Assembly: GCA_035628505.1 (NCBI GenBank)
Contig: DASPJR010000220.1
Location: 22,700-86,699, forward strand
Origin: DASPJR01 sp035628505
Lineage (GTDB): Bacteria > Planctomycetota > SZUA-567 > H5-PLA8
DNA: 64,000 nt
Direction: 5' to 3'
The notes below the pieces were generated by a model. That model was not told the origin of the DNA, did no database searches, and saw nothing but the letters and a program-made list of their open reading frames with translations. This document shows, piece by piece, positions 27,453 through 37,069 of the stretch. Made by a program: the position numbers and the translations under genes. Position 1 is the first letter of the stretch. Every line of letters starts with the position of its first letter.

Positions 27453-28961
27453 ATGCCCAAAATTCTTATTGCCGAATGCAAACAGGAAGTCTCGACGTTC
27501 AATCCGCACCTCAGCGGATACGACGACTTCAGAGTGCGGCGAGGCAATGACATCCTGGATTACCACCGTGCTGTCCGCGACGAAGTCGGCGGCGCGCTGA
27601 GCGTATTCGATGCCTGCTCGAGCGTGGAGCTTGTTCCAACCTATAGCGCGTTCTTCATTACCTCTGGCGGGACGTTGGCGAAAGCGGCCTGGCAGCGCAT
27701 TGCGACTGAATTCCTGGACAGCTTGCGCTCGGCGGGCCCTGTCGACGGGGTCTACTTCTGTATGCATGGAGCGATGGCGAGCGAAGAAGAGCTTGATCCA
27801 GAAGGCTACCTGCTTGCTCAAGCGCGGAAAATACTTGGCGAGAAAATTCCGATCGTCGTTTCGCTGGATCTGCATGGCATTCTCACCGACCGCATGCTGG
27901 AGCACAGCGATGCGATCGTGGCGTATCACACCTATCCGCATGTTGACTTCTTTGAAACCGGCCAGCGCTCGGCGCGATTGCTGCTGCGCATCATGTCCGG
28001 CGAAGTGTGGCCGGTCACCGCGAAGATTGCCATTCCGGCGCTCGTCCGCGGAGATGAGTTGATCACGGCCACCGGGCTTTTCGGCAAATCCATTCGCCTC
28101 GCACAAGCTGCGGAAAACGGGCCGAAGGGTCTCTCTGCAGGAATGTTCATCGGCAATCCGTTCACGGATGTGCCCGCGCTGCAAACGTACAGCTTTGTGG
28201 TGACCGACAATGATATCGCTGTTGCCGAGCGCGAGGCCTTGCGTATCGCCGAAAGCTTCTGGGCTAACCACAAAAAGATGCGCGTGCCACTGGTCAGCCT
28301 GGATGAGGCAGTCCGTATCGCTGCATCAAACACGAGCGGAACGGTTGCGCTGGTCGATGCGGCGGACGCGACAAGCTCCGGTGCATCCGGCGACAGCAAC
28401 GCCATTCTCCGCAAGCTCATCGAAACGGGTTACCGCGGTCGTGCGCTGATTCCAATCGTGGACGAACGCGCGGTGCAGGTTGCGCTAAAAGCCGGAGTGG
28501 GTGCGACGATTTCGACCGCGATCGGCGGAACACTCGACAAACGCCGCTTTCAACCGCTGGAGATCAGCGCGAGTGTGCGGCTGCTGGCAGACGGAAGATT
28601 CCGCAGCGAGTCATTCGGTGAAGAGTGGCTTGCAGGTCCTACGGCGGTGCTGCAGTCAAACAACCTGACTCTTGTCGTGAGCAGCCGCGCAGTGAATCTC
28701 TACGACCGCTCGTTCTTCTTTGCGCACGGGCAGGATCCGCGGCAGTTCGATGCGGTTGTCGTGAAGTCACCGCATTGCCAGCATCACATGTATGCCGAAT
28801 GGTGCGCGAAGATGGTGAATGTGGATGCTCCTGGTTCATCGAGCGCCAATCTGCCCTACCTTGGCCACACGCGCTGCCCGCGTCCGATCTTTCCGTTGGA
28901 TTCAGACGTAACATTTAATCCCGTAGCAAAACATTTCAAAAGGATGCATGTACAACAATGA
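27453..28961 (+). CDS. M81/MlrC-family zinc metallopeptidase
   Basis: 502 residues from ATG 27453; the upstream in-frame ATG lies inside the previous gene. MPKILIAECKQEVSTFNP is the typical MlrC N-terminus, CMHGAMASEEELDPEGYLL the conserved core, and Asp139/His141 in SLDLHG with His163 in YPHVDFFETG are the expected zinc ligands. The C-terminal domain carries VALVDAADATSSGASGDSN. MlrC was first described for the last step of microcystin breakdown, but the family is broad and most members sit in catabolic clusters such as this one. No signal peptide, so it is cytoplasmic. Confidence 0.93.
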   Translation: MPKILIAECKQEVSTFNPHLSGYDDFRVRRGNDILDYHRAVRDEVGGALSVFDACSSVELVPTYSAFFITSGGTLAKAAWQRIATEFLDSLRSAGPVDGVYFCMHGAMASEEELDPEGYLLAQARKILGEKIPIVVSLDLHGILTDRMLEHSDAIVAYHTYPHVDFFETGQRSARLLLRIMSGEVWPVTAKIAIPALVRGDELITATGLFGKSIRLAQAAENGPKGLSAGMFIGNPFTDVPALQTYSFVVTDNDIAVAEREALRIAESFWANHKKMRVPLVSLDEAVRIAASNTSGTVALVDAADATSSGASGDSNAILRKLIETGYRGRALIPIVDERAVQVALKAGVGATISTAIGGTLDKRRFQPLEISASVRLLADGRFRSESFGEEWLAGPTAVLQSNNLTLVVSSRAVNLYDRSFFFAHGQDPRQFDAVVVKSPHCQHHMYAEWCAKMVNVDAPGSSSANLPYLGHTRCPRPIFPLDSDVTFNPVAKHFKRMHVQQ

Positions 28962-30091
28962 AAATTCGCGAGATCCGTTGCGCCGGCCTGCGTGGCGCTA
29001 CTCCTGAAGGCGGCTGGAGCAACGAAATCCGGCCCGATGATTGTGTTCACACGCTCATTGCGGTGCATACCAGCGAAGGCCTGGTTGGTCTCGGCTCGGT
29101 GTTCACCAATGACGCGCTGGTCAAGGCCGCACTCAGCGTGCTGGAGCCGCTCTATCGCGGCGAAAACGCGCTCGAACCCGAACGCGTGAGCGAAAAGCTG
29201 CATCAGCACAGCTTCTGGCTTGGACGCGGTGGATCGCTGACGCATGCAATCAGCGGCATCGACATCGCCTTGTGGGATATTCTCGGCCAGGCCACCGGCC
29301 AGCCCGTCGGCCGACTGCTCGGCGGACGGCACCGCGAACGCATACGGCCGTACGCGTCGTTGCTGATGGATGAACCCGCTAAGTTGCGCGATCACTTGCT
29401 CGCCGTGAAAGCCCAGGGATTTCGCGCATTCAAAATTGGCTGGGGGCCGTTCGGAAGGCGCAGTGCGGAACTGGATCGGGCGATCGTCAGCGCCGCGCGC
29501 GAGGCGGTCGGGCGCGATTCTCTTCTGATGGTCGATGCCGGCGGCAGCGATGCGTTCTGGCCTAACGGCTACAAGTGGGCGCTGAACACCGCGAAGATGC
29601 TCGCCGACTATAACGTGCATTGGTTCGAAGAAGCGCTGAATCCGGACGCGCTGGAAGATTACAAGAAACTTCGCGAGCACTCGCCGGTTCCAATTTCAGG
29701 CGGTGAAGTCCTCACGCGGCGCCAATCCTTTCAGCCGTGGCTCGAAGGACGCGCATTCGACATCGTTCAACCCGATGTGACGAAAGTCGGCGGGATCAGC
29801 GAGGAGCGGCGCATCGCCTGGATGGCGGCGGACAACGGGGTGCGCTTTATTCCGCACGGCTGGAACACGGCGGTAGGACTGGCTGCGGATCTGCATCTGG
29901 CGTCGGCGATTCCCGGCACCGACCTTGTCGAGTACCTTACGGGTTCGCCGTTCATCGATGAGATCACTGTAGGCGGCTGGCATCTGGATGCAGACGGTAT
30001 GCTGCCGATTCCGACCGCACCCGGGCTGGGATTGAAGCTTGATGCCGACGTCTTGAAAAAGTACACGCGCGGCGAAGCGTTGCTCAAATGA
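28958..30091 (+). CDS. Mandelate racemase / enolase-superfamily dehydratase, copy 2
   Basis: 377 residues; the start shares ATGA with the MlrC-family stop. The superfamily residues are Lys159 (FKIGWGPFG), Asp193 (MVDAGGSD), Glu224 (HWFEEALNP), Glu250 (SGGEVLTRR) and His300 (IPHGWNT). It shares the GW-x-P-x-G block with copy 1 at 22076 but is otherwise clearly divergent, so the two probably have different substrates or steereochemistry rather than being a recent duplication. Confidence 0.9.
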   Translation: MKIREIRCAGLRGATPEGGWSNEIRPDDCVHTLIAVHTSEGLVGLGSVFTNDALVKAALSVLEPLYRGENALEPERVSEKLHQHSFWLGRGGSLTHAISGIDIALWDILGQATGQPVGRLLGGRHRERIRPYASLLMDEPAKLRDHLLAVKAQGFRAFKIGWGPFGRRSAELDRAIVSAAREAVGRDSLLMVDAGGSDAFWPNGYKWALNTAKMLADYNVHWFEEALNPDALEDYKKLREHSPVPISGGEVLTRRQSFQPWLEGRAFDIVQPDVTKVGGISEERRIAWMAADNGVRFIPHGWNTAVGLAADLHLASAIPGTDLVEYLTGSPFIDEITVGGWHLDADGMLPIPTAPGLGLKLDADVLKKYTRGEALLK

Positions 30092-30122
30092 GTTTTGGAT
30101 AAACAGGTGCGAGACCAGAATC

Positions 30123-33100
30123 ATGATTCCGGATTCAACTGAGCACTGCAAAGAAATACGGCGCGGCCTGCGGCGATCTCTGCTGATACTCGGCGTTATC
30201 ACTTCAGCGTCGCTGCTCGCGAGTGACGTCGATTACGTGAAAGAAATCAAGCCGCTGTTTGCTGAACGCTGTTACGCCTGCCACGGTACGCTGCAGAAGA
30301 AGAGCGGGCTGCGTCTGGACGCCGGCACGCTGATGCTTAAAGGGGGGAACGCCGGCCCAGCCGTAATTCCCGGACGCGCTGACGACAGTCCGCTGATTCA
30401 TGCTGTGACGGGCACTCATGACATGGAAATCATGCCGCCCGAAGGCAGCCCCCTTAAAGAGGAAGAGGTCGCGATGCTGCGGCGCTGGATCAACAGCGGC
30501 GCAAAATTTCCGAGCGATGAAAAAATTCCGCCGGACCCCAGCGAGCACTGGGCGTTCAAAGTTCCGGTTCGGCCAGCAGTGCCGCAGGTGAAAAACAGCT
30601 CGTGGGTGCGCAATCCAGTTGATGCGTTTGTCGCGCGCGAGCACGAGCGGCTGAAGCTGGCGCACAAACCGGAAGCCAACGCTGCTACGCTGCTGCGGCG
30701 TGTCTATCTGGATCTCATCGGACTGCCCCCGACGCGCGAACAGTTAAGCGCGTTCTTAAAAGACAGCTCTTCCAATGCGTACGAAAAAGTCGTGGATGAA
30801 CTGCTGGCCAGTCCCCGTTACGGGGAACGCTGGGGGCGGCACTGGATGGACGTGTGGCGCTACAGCGACTGGGCCGGCTTCGGCATGGAAGTGCGCTACA
30901 GCCAGCCGCACATCTGGCGCTGGCGCGACTGGATTATTGAATCACTGAACGAAGATAAGCCCTACGATCGCATGATTCATGAGATGCTCGCCGCCGACGA
31001 ACTTTCACCCGATGACTTGAAGGCGCTGCGAGCGACCGGTTACCTGGCCCGGCATTACCACCGCTTCAATCGAAACGTGTGGATGGACAACGTTGTCGAA
31101 CACACCGGCAAGGCATTCCTGGGACTCACTTTTAATTGCGCGAAGTGCCACGATCACAAATTCGATCCTATCTTGCAAAAGGAGTACTATCAGTTCCGCG
31201 CGTTCTTTGAACCTTACAACGTTCGCATTGACCGCGTACCGGGGCAGCGCGATACGACCAAGGATGGCTTCACGCGCATCTTCGACGCAAACGCCGATGC
31301 GAAGACATTTCTGTTTCACCGCGGCAATGATGCCGAGCCCGACAAGGATCCGCTGAGCGCAATTCCACCCAAAATTCTTGGAAGCAGCATCGAAATCAAA
31401 CCGGTCACTCTTCCACTGGCAGTCCGCTACCCCGATCTGCGGCCATTCGTTATTGCGGAGGACCAGGCGGCCCTCAAGAACGAGTGCGAGAAGGCGAAGA
31501 GTGAAATCACAAAGGCGGAGACGGCACTGGCCGCTGCCCAGGCGGCGTTCGACAAAAGCAAAGAAGAGAAACCGGCGCCTCCCGAGACGCCAGTGGCTGC
31601 CGCCGGACCTGTATTCCTGCATGACGAGTTCGACATGGCCAAGCCGGAGCTGTGGACGCGCGGTGCGGGGCAGTGGGAGTATAAGGAGGGCCGCCTGGCG
31701 CAGACGCAGTTGGGGTTGGCTGAGCACGCTGTGACGTCAAATGCCGATCATCCGCAGGACTTCAGCCTGCGCGTGAAATTTAAAATCACCGGCGGTACCA
31801 CTTACTATTCAACTGGATTTCACTTCGACACCAACGCCGACAGCGAGAACTCCGTTTATCTGAGCGCTCACGCGCCGAGTCCGAAGGCACAGATCTCCTG
31901 GCGCAGTGGAAACAATCGCAACTATCCGCCGGCAGGCGCAACCGCGCTGCCGATTCGTGCAAACCAGGAATACACGCTGCAGGTTCTCGTTCGCGAGCAG
32001 CTTATGAATGTGTACGTCGATGAAAAACTGGTGCTCGTGTACACGCTGACGCGTCCCCGAAAGGCTGGGCGTCTTGTTTTATGGACATACGATGCGACTG
32101 CGGAGTTTTCTGAGATAAACGTGCACACGTTGCCAACGCAGGTGAAACTTGCCGAGGCGTTGGATTCCAAAGCAGCCTCAAAATCTGCTGCCAGCCCGGC
32201 GGAGACATTGCGCAAAGCTCAAGACGCGGTGCCGCTTGCCAGGGCAAAGCTCGCGCATGCCGAGGCTGAACTCGCTTCCTACGCTGCGCGCCTGGCGGCC
32301 GAGCAGGCCAGATTCTCCGAGCCCCCTGCGCCGCCGGCGGACATCGAATCGTTAGCGAAAAAGGCAAAGGAGATGCAGATCGCCGCGATGGTGGCCAAGG
32401 CGGAGGTCGATGTGCTTCAGGCCGAGCAGGCGCTGGCTGCAGCAAAGGCCGGTGGTGAAAAGGCAAAGAAAATTGAGGAGGCCGAGAAGACGCTAGCCGC
32501 GAAAAAGAAGAGCGTCGACGATGCGCGCGCATACAGCAAGCCGTACAGCCCTATCGGTGCCGGGCCTCAGCCGGCGACCAGCACCGGCCGACGCCTTGCT
32601 CTGGCGCGGTGGCTGACGGCGAAGACGAACCCGCTTACAGCACGCGTAGCGATCAACCATATGTGGTTGCGGCATTTTGGTGAGGCCCTGGTGCCAAGCG
32701 TCTTTGATTTCGGACTTCACGGCCGCAAGCCCGCGAACCAGGATCTGCTCGATTGGCTGGCGTGCGAGCTGACAGATCGCGGCTGGAGCATGAAAGCGAT
32801 TCACAAGCTGATCGTCATGTCGTCCACGTACCGCCTGCAATCAACCACGCGCGACGACAACGAGGCCAACCGCCGCATTGATCCCGATAACGCGTATCTC
32901 TGGCGCGCGAACGCGCGTCGCATGGAAGGTGAGATGGTGCGCGACAGCATTCTTTATCTGGCCGGCAGTCTGGATCTCACCACCGGCGGCGCCGAGATCG
33001 ACCACATGGCCGGTCTGACATCGAATCGCCGAAGTCTTTATTTCCGGCACGCGAACGAAAAGCAGGTGCTGTTCCTCGAGCTATTCGATGCGGCCAATCC

Positions 33101-33482
33101 GAATGAATGCTACCGCCGGAATGAAAGCATCGTGCCGCAGCAGGCGCTGGCACTCGCAAATAGTCCGCTCAGCATGGCGCAGTCGCGAATTCTTGCTGAA
33201 AAGCTGACCTCTCTTGCCGGCAGCGGCGCGGATGCAGCGAGCCGCTTTATTACGTTGGCGTGCGAAAGCATTCTATGCCGGCCGCCGAGCAGCGAAGAGA
33301 AAGAGGCCTGCGCAGAGTTTCTCAGTTCGCAGACGAAGCTGTTCTCTGATGCCTCTGCCCTGAAGAGGTTTGACTCCGGCGACGCTGTCACGGTGAAGCC
33401 GTCGCGCGATCCGCAGCAGCGCGCGCGGGAGAATCTGGTCCATGTGTTGTTCAACCATAACGACTTTGTGACGATTCGATGA
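30123..33482 (+). CDS. Planctomycete cytochrome PSC1/DUF1549/DUF1553 protein, intact copy
   Basis: 1119 residues. Signal peptide (hydrophobic 19-33), haem motif Cys50/Cys53/His54 (CYACH), then DUF1549 (RRVYLDLIGLPPTREQL, YGERWGRHWMDVWRYSD) with a second haem motif CAKCHDHKFDP. A lectin-like insert (about 500-660, FLHDEFDMAKPELWTRGAGQ) and an Ala/Glu/Lys-rich coiled coil (about 665-805) separate it from DUF1553 (ARWLTAKTNPLTARVAINHM). This is the same architecture as the interrupted copy at 17550 plus the coiled coil. Probably periplasmic or surface, paired with the DUF1501 protein that starts 10 bases later. Its biochemical role is not established. Confidence 0.93.
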   Translation: MIPDSTEHCKEIRRGLRRSLLILGVITSASLLASDVDYVKEIKPLFAERCYACHGTLQKKSGLRLDAGTLMLKGGNAGPAVIPGRADDSPLIHAVTGTHDMEIMPPEGSPLKEEEVAMLRRWINSGAKFPSDEKIPPDPSEHWAFKVPVRPAVPQVKNSSWVRNPVDAFVAREHERLKLAHKPEANAATLLRRVYLDLIGLPPTREQLSAFLKDSSSNAYEKVVDELLASPRYGERWGRHWMDVWRYSDWAGFGMEVRYSQPHIWRWRDWIIESLNEDKPYDRMIHEMLAADELSPDDLKALRATGYLARHYHRFNRNVWMDNVVEHTGKAFLGLTFNCAKCHDHKFDPILQKEYYQFRAFFEPYNVRIDRVPGQRDTTKDGFTRIFDANADAKTFLFHRGNDAEPDKDPLSAIPPKILGSSIEIKPVTLPLAVRYPDLRPFVIAEDQAALKNECEKAKSEITKAETALAAAQAAFDKSKEEKPAPPETPVAAAGPVFLHDEFDMAKPELWTRGAGQWEYKEGRLAQTQLGLAEHAVTSNADHPQDFSLRVKFKITGGTTYYSTGFHFDTNADSENSVYLSAHAPSPKAQISWRSGNNRNYPPAGATALPIRANQEYTLQVLVREQLMNVYVDEKLVLVYTLTRPRKAGRLVLWTYDATAEFSEINVHTLPTQVKLAEALDSKAASKSAASPAETLRKAQDAVPLARAKLAHAEAELASYAARLAAEQARFSEPPAPPADIESLAKKAKEMQIAAMVAKAEVDVLQAEQALAAAKAGGEKAKKIEEAEKTLAAKKKSVDDARAYSKPYSPIGAGPQPATSTGRRLALARWLTAKTNPLTARVAINHMWLRHFGEALVPSVFDFGLHGRKPANQDLLDWLACELTDRGWSMKAIHKLIVMSSTYRLQSTTRDDNEANRRIDPDNAYLWRANARRMEGEMVRDSILYLAGSLDLTTGGAEIDHMAGLTSNRRSLYFRHANEKQVLFLELFDAANPNECYRRNESIVPQQALALANSPLSMAQSRILAEKLTSLAGSGADAASRFITLACESILCRPPSSEEKEACAEFLSSQTKLFSDASALKRFDSGDAVTVKPSRDPQQRARENLVHVLFNHNDFVTIR

Positions 33483-33492
33483 GGGCCCATCC

Positions 33493-34968
33493 ATGAATAA
33501 GCACGATCGCTGCTGCGGCACGTCGCGGCGCACGTTTCTTTCCGATATGGGCATGGGATTCACCGGGCTGGTGCTCGGTTCGATGCTGCACCGGGACGGA
33601 ATCGTTCGCGCAGAGGGTGAAATCTGGCGGCCGCCGGACGGCAAACCGCACTTCGCGCCAAAAGCCAAGAGTGTGATCTGGCTCTTCATGCTCGGTGGCA
33701 CCAGTCACATGGAAAGCTTCGATCCCAAGCCGGCGCTGAACAAGTATGTCGGCAAAACGATCGCCGAAACTCCGTTCAAAGACACGCTCGACTCGAAGTT
33801 TGTAAAAAAGAATCTTCGCGAGGTGGTTCCAGGACTGCACAAGATTCAGCCGAAGATTTATCCACTGCAGACTGGCTTCAAAAAGCGCGGACAGAGCGGC
33901 ATCGAAGTGAGTGATTGGTTCCCGCACGTCGGTGAGTGTGTTGATGAGATTTCAGTCGTCCGTTCGATGTGGACAACCGACAACGACCATGGCGCGCAGC
34001 TCCAATTCCACACGGGGCGCCACGCGCTTGAAGGAAATTTCCCAACGATCGGGTCGTGGGTGCATTACGGGCTGGGCTCGCTGAACGAAAACCTGCCTCA
34101 ATTCGTTGTTCTCGGAACGCCCATCGCGGATTGCTGTGGCGGCATCGGCGGGCACGGTGCCAATTATCTCGGACCCGAGCACAGTGGCGTGCAGCTGAAG
34201 GTGGATGCGGGAGCTCCGCTGCCGTTCAGCACGCCTGGCAAAGATGTGCTGATCAAAGAGCAGGAAGCCGAATTTGGCCTGCTGAAAAAACTGAATGCGC
34301 AGTCGTTGCTCGAGTACCCGCACGACAAGGCGTTGCAGGCACGCATTAAGAGCTACGAGATGGCGTTCAGGATGCAGGTCTCAATCCCTGAAGTGCTGAA
34401 GATGGAAGCCGAGGACGAGGCGACCAGAAAACTGTATGGGCTCGACGCGGCCCACACGAAGACTTTTGGCCGACAATGCCTCGCCGCTAGACGCCTGGTG
34501 GAGCGTGGCGTGCGCTTCATCCAGGTTTTTCATGGAAACAATGGCGCCGCCGGAGCGTGGGATGCGCACAGTGACTTAAAAAACAGCCACACCAAGCTCT
34601 GCGCGGAAGTTGACCAACCCATTGCGGCGCTGGTGAAAGATCTGAAGCAGCGTGGGCTGCTGGATGAAACGCTGGTGGTTTGGGCCACTGAGTTCGGCCG
34701 CACGCCGGGCGCGCAGGGTGCCGACGGGCGCGATCACCATCCGTTCGGATTCAGCATCTGGATGGCCGGTGGCGGCATCAAGAAAGGCGTGGTTCACGGC
34801 GCAACCGATGAGCTCGGCTTTCACGCCGTCGAGAACCGGCATTATGTCACCGACGTCCACGCGACAATTCTACATCAGCTCGGACTCGATCCGCGCCGGC
34901 TCGTCGTGCCCGGCCGTCAACGCCTGGAGATCGATTTCGGCAAGCCAATCAAGGAAATCATCGCCTGA
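33493..34968 (+). CDS. DUF1501 Tat-exported protein, second copy
   Basis: 491 residues. Twin-arginine signal SRRTFLSDMGMGFTGLVLG, then VIWLFMLGGTSHMESFDPKP, DWFPHVGECVDEISVVRSM, HTGRHALEGNFPTIGSWVHY, VWATEFGRTPGAQGADGRDH and DVHATILHQLGLDPRRL, all matching the copy at 20648. It ends the 18-kb cluster and converges on htpG with 40 bases between. Pairing with the preceding cytochrome/DUF1549 gene is conserved in Planctomycetes and Verrucomicrobia. Confidence 0.93.
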   Translation: MNKHDRCCGTSRRTFLSDMGMGFTGLVLGSMLHRDGIVRAEGEIWRPPDGKPHFAPKAKSVIWLFMLGGTSHMESFDPKPALNKYVGKTIAETPFKDTLDSKFVKKNLREVVPGLHKIQPKIYPLQTGFKKRGQSGIEVSDWFPHVGECVDEISVVRSMWTTDNDHGAQLQFHTGRHALEGNFPTIGSWVHYGLGSLNENLPQFVVLGTPIADCCGGIGGHGANYLGPEHSGVQLKVDAGAPLPFSTPGKDVLIKEQEAEFGLLKKLNAQSLLEYPHDKALQARIKSYEMAFRMQVSIPEVLKMEAEDEATRKLYGLDAAHTKTFGRQCLAARRLVERGVRFIQVFHGNNGAAGAWDAHSDLKNSHTKLCAEVDQPIAALVKDLKQRGLLDETLVVWATEFGRTPGAQGADGRDHHPFGFSIWMAGGGIKKGVVHGATDELGFHAVENRHYVTDVHATILHQLGLDPRRLVVPGRQRLEIDFGKPIKEIIA

Positions 34969-35008
34969 GCAGCCGCTGAGAGCTAAAAACGCGTGAGAAC
35001 GAGACCGG

Positions 35009-36874
35009 CTACTTTTCAGCGTCCTTGATCAGCAGTTCATTGACGCGTTGGGCAAAGCCGGCGGGATCCTTGATTTTCGACCCCTCGGCAATAAGCGCCT
35101 GGTCATAGAGCAGCCGCGCATATTTGTCGACGCGCTCGTCAGCAGCATTCTGTTGATAGATTTTCTGCATCGCGGCAACGGCAGGATGCTCGGCGTTGAG
35201 CTCGAGGATGCGGCGGGTTTCGGCGGTCTCGCGGCCCGCGCGCTTGAGCAGCCGTTCCAGGTTGGCGCTCATCTCGCCTTCTTCAGTCACCAGGCACGAC
35301 GCGCTGTTTTTCAGCCGGCCGGACAGGCGGATGTCTTTCACATCGCTAAGCGTCGATTTCATTTTCGCGAGCAGATCTTTGAACGCGCTTACTTTCTGCT
35401 CATCGACCTTGTCTGCGTCCTGAACGCCTTTATCGGCGGCTTTCAATTTCTTGCCTTTGTAGTCGCTGAGCGACTGCACAAGAATCTCATCGATCGGCTC
35501 GGTCATCAGCAGAACGTCGTAGCCTTTTTCTTTGAGCACTTCGAGATAGGGAGAGTTCTCGAGCTGCTCGCGCGTTTCGCCCGTGAGGTAATAGATTTCA
35601 TTTTGGCCGGCCGGCATTGCTCCGACGTAGTTGCTCAAGCTGGTCATCTTGCCCGATTCGGTTTTTGTGCTCTCGAACAGGAGCAGATCAGCCAGCTTCT
35701 CACGATTCGGGTAATCGCGGTTGATTCCTTCCTTGAGGAAGCCCGAGAAGTTGCCGTAAAATTCCAGGTACTTGTCGTTCTCCTTCTCCTTCATCTCCGC
35801 GAGCGTGGCGAGGATCTTATTCACGAGGTTGTTGCGGATCTTTTCGAGCAGGGGGTTGCGCTGCAGATTTTCGCGTGAGACGTTCAGCGGCAGATCCGGA
35901 GCGTCCACGACGCCGCGCACGAAGCAGAGATATTCCGGCAGCAGCGCTTCGCAGTCATCCATGATAAACACGCGGCGAATGTACAAATGCAGCGCCTTGT
36001 GTGGATCATTCCACATGAAGTCGTATGGCTTGTGCGCGGGAATATAGAGCAGTGCTTTGAATTCGATGTTGCCTTCGGCGCTGTAATGAATCACTTTCGC
36101 CGGCTCTTCGAAATCGCGCGACAGGTGCTTGTAGAATTCATTGTACTCTTCGGTCGTGATCTCTGATTTGCTTCGCAGCCACAGCGCCTTGCGCGCGTTC
36201 AGGATTTCTTCTTCGATCTTCTTCTCGTCTTTATCAGTGCGCTCAACATCGATGGCAATCGGATGTTCGACGAAGTCCGAATACTTTTTGACGATTTCGC
36301 GCAGGCGCCATGTCTCAAGGAATTCTTCGCTGCCTTCCTTCAGATGCAGAATAACGTCAGTGCCACGCGTTTCCTTTTCGACGTTCTCGACAGAGAAATC
36401 GCCTTCGCCGGTCGATTCCCACCAGACACCGGCTTTCTTGTCGCCGGCCTGGCGCGAGATCACGGTTACTTTGTCCGCGACCATGAACGCCGAGTAAAAG
36501 CCCACACCGAACTGCCCGATCAGCTCGGGCCGGTCTTTGGCGTTGGCTGCTTTCAGGCTTTCAAGGAAGGCGCGTGTACCAGACTTTGCAATTGTGCCGA
36601 GATTCTCAACAATGGCCTCGCGCGACATGCCGATGCCGTTGTCGGAGATCGTCAGAGTCTTCTTGTCTTTGTTAGGGATGAGCTTGATCTTCCAATCCGA
36701 ATTTTCTTCCAGCAGCTCGTGTTTCGTGAGCGACTCGAAGCGAACTTTATCGATAGCATCGCTCGCATTGCTGATCAGTTCGCGCAGGAAAATGTCTTTA
36801 TGCGTGTAAAGCGAATGAATAATGATATTGAGGAGCTGCTTAAGCTCCGTCTTAAACTGCATCGTTTCGGCCAT
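35009..36874 (-). CDS. htpG: Hsp90-family chaperone HtpG
   Basis: 621 residues from ATG 36874 (MAETMQFKTELKQLL); an upstream in-frame start adds 24 unconserved residues. The GHKL ATPase motifs are present: ELISNASDAIDKVRF, TISDNGIGMS, IGQFGVGFYSAFMVAD and GTDVILHL. The middle and C-terminal dimerisation regions are complete. ATP-dependent cytosolic folding chaperone. A GGAG sits about 10 bases before the start. Transcribed alone or after mtnA (195 bases upstream); no heat-shock CIRCE element was seen before it. Confidence 0.97.
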   Translation of the reverse strand: MAETMQFKTELKQLLNIIIHSLYTHKDIFLRELISNASDAIDKVRFESLTKHELLEENSDWKIKLIPNKDKKTLTISDNGIGMSREAIVENLGTIAKSGTRAFLESLKAANAKDRPELIGQFGVGFYSAFMVADKVTVISRQAGDKKAGVWWESTGEGDFSVENVEKETRGTDVILHLKEGSEEFLETWRLREIVKKYSDFVEHPIAIDVERTDKDEKKIEEEILNARKALWLRSKSEITTEEYNEFYKHLSRDFEEPAKVIHYSAEGNIEFKALLYIPAHKPYDFMWNDPHKALHLYIRRVFIMDDCEALLPEYLCFVRGVVDAPDLPLNVSRENLQRNPLLEKIRNNLVNKILATLAEMKEKENDKYLEFYGNFSGFLKEGINRDYPNREKLADLLLFESTKTESGKMTSLSNYVGAMPAGQNEIYYLTGETREQLENSPYLEVLKEKGYDVLLMTEPIDEILVQSLSDYKGKKLKAADKGVQDADKVDEQKVSAFKDLLAKMKSTLSDVKDIRLSGRLKNSASCLVTEEGEMSANLERLLKRAGRETAETRRILELNAEHPAVAAMQKIYQQNAADERVDKYARLLYDQALIAEGSKIKDPAGFAQRVNELLIKDAEK

Positions 36875-37069
36875 TTTAAGAGCGCTCCAGAAACACGGGT
36901 CCACGCCAGTGCAATCAAAGAGCGTGCCACGGCCATTGATCTGCAACCTGTTGCCAAGTAAGGATCTACGTGAAGAAGTTACCAGTCGTCAGACTCCAGA
37001 GGCATTCTGGCTTAGTCAATTCGACCTGCTATTCCGATGAATGCAGGCGGCTGGCTTCGATTAATGTTT

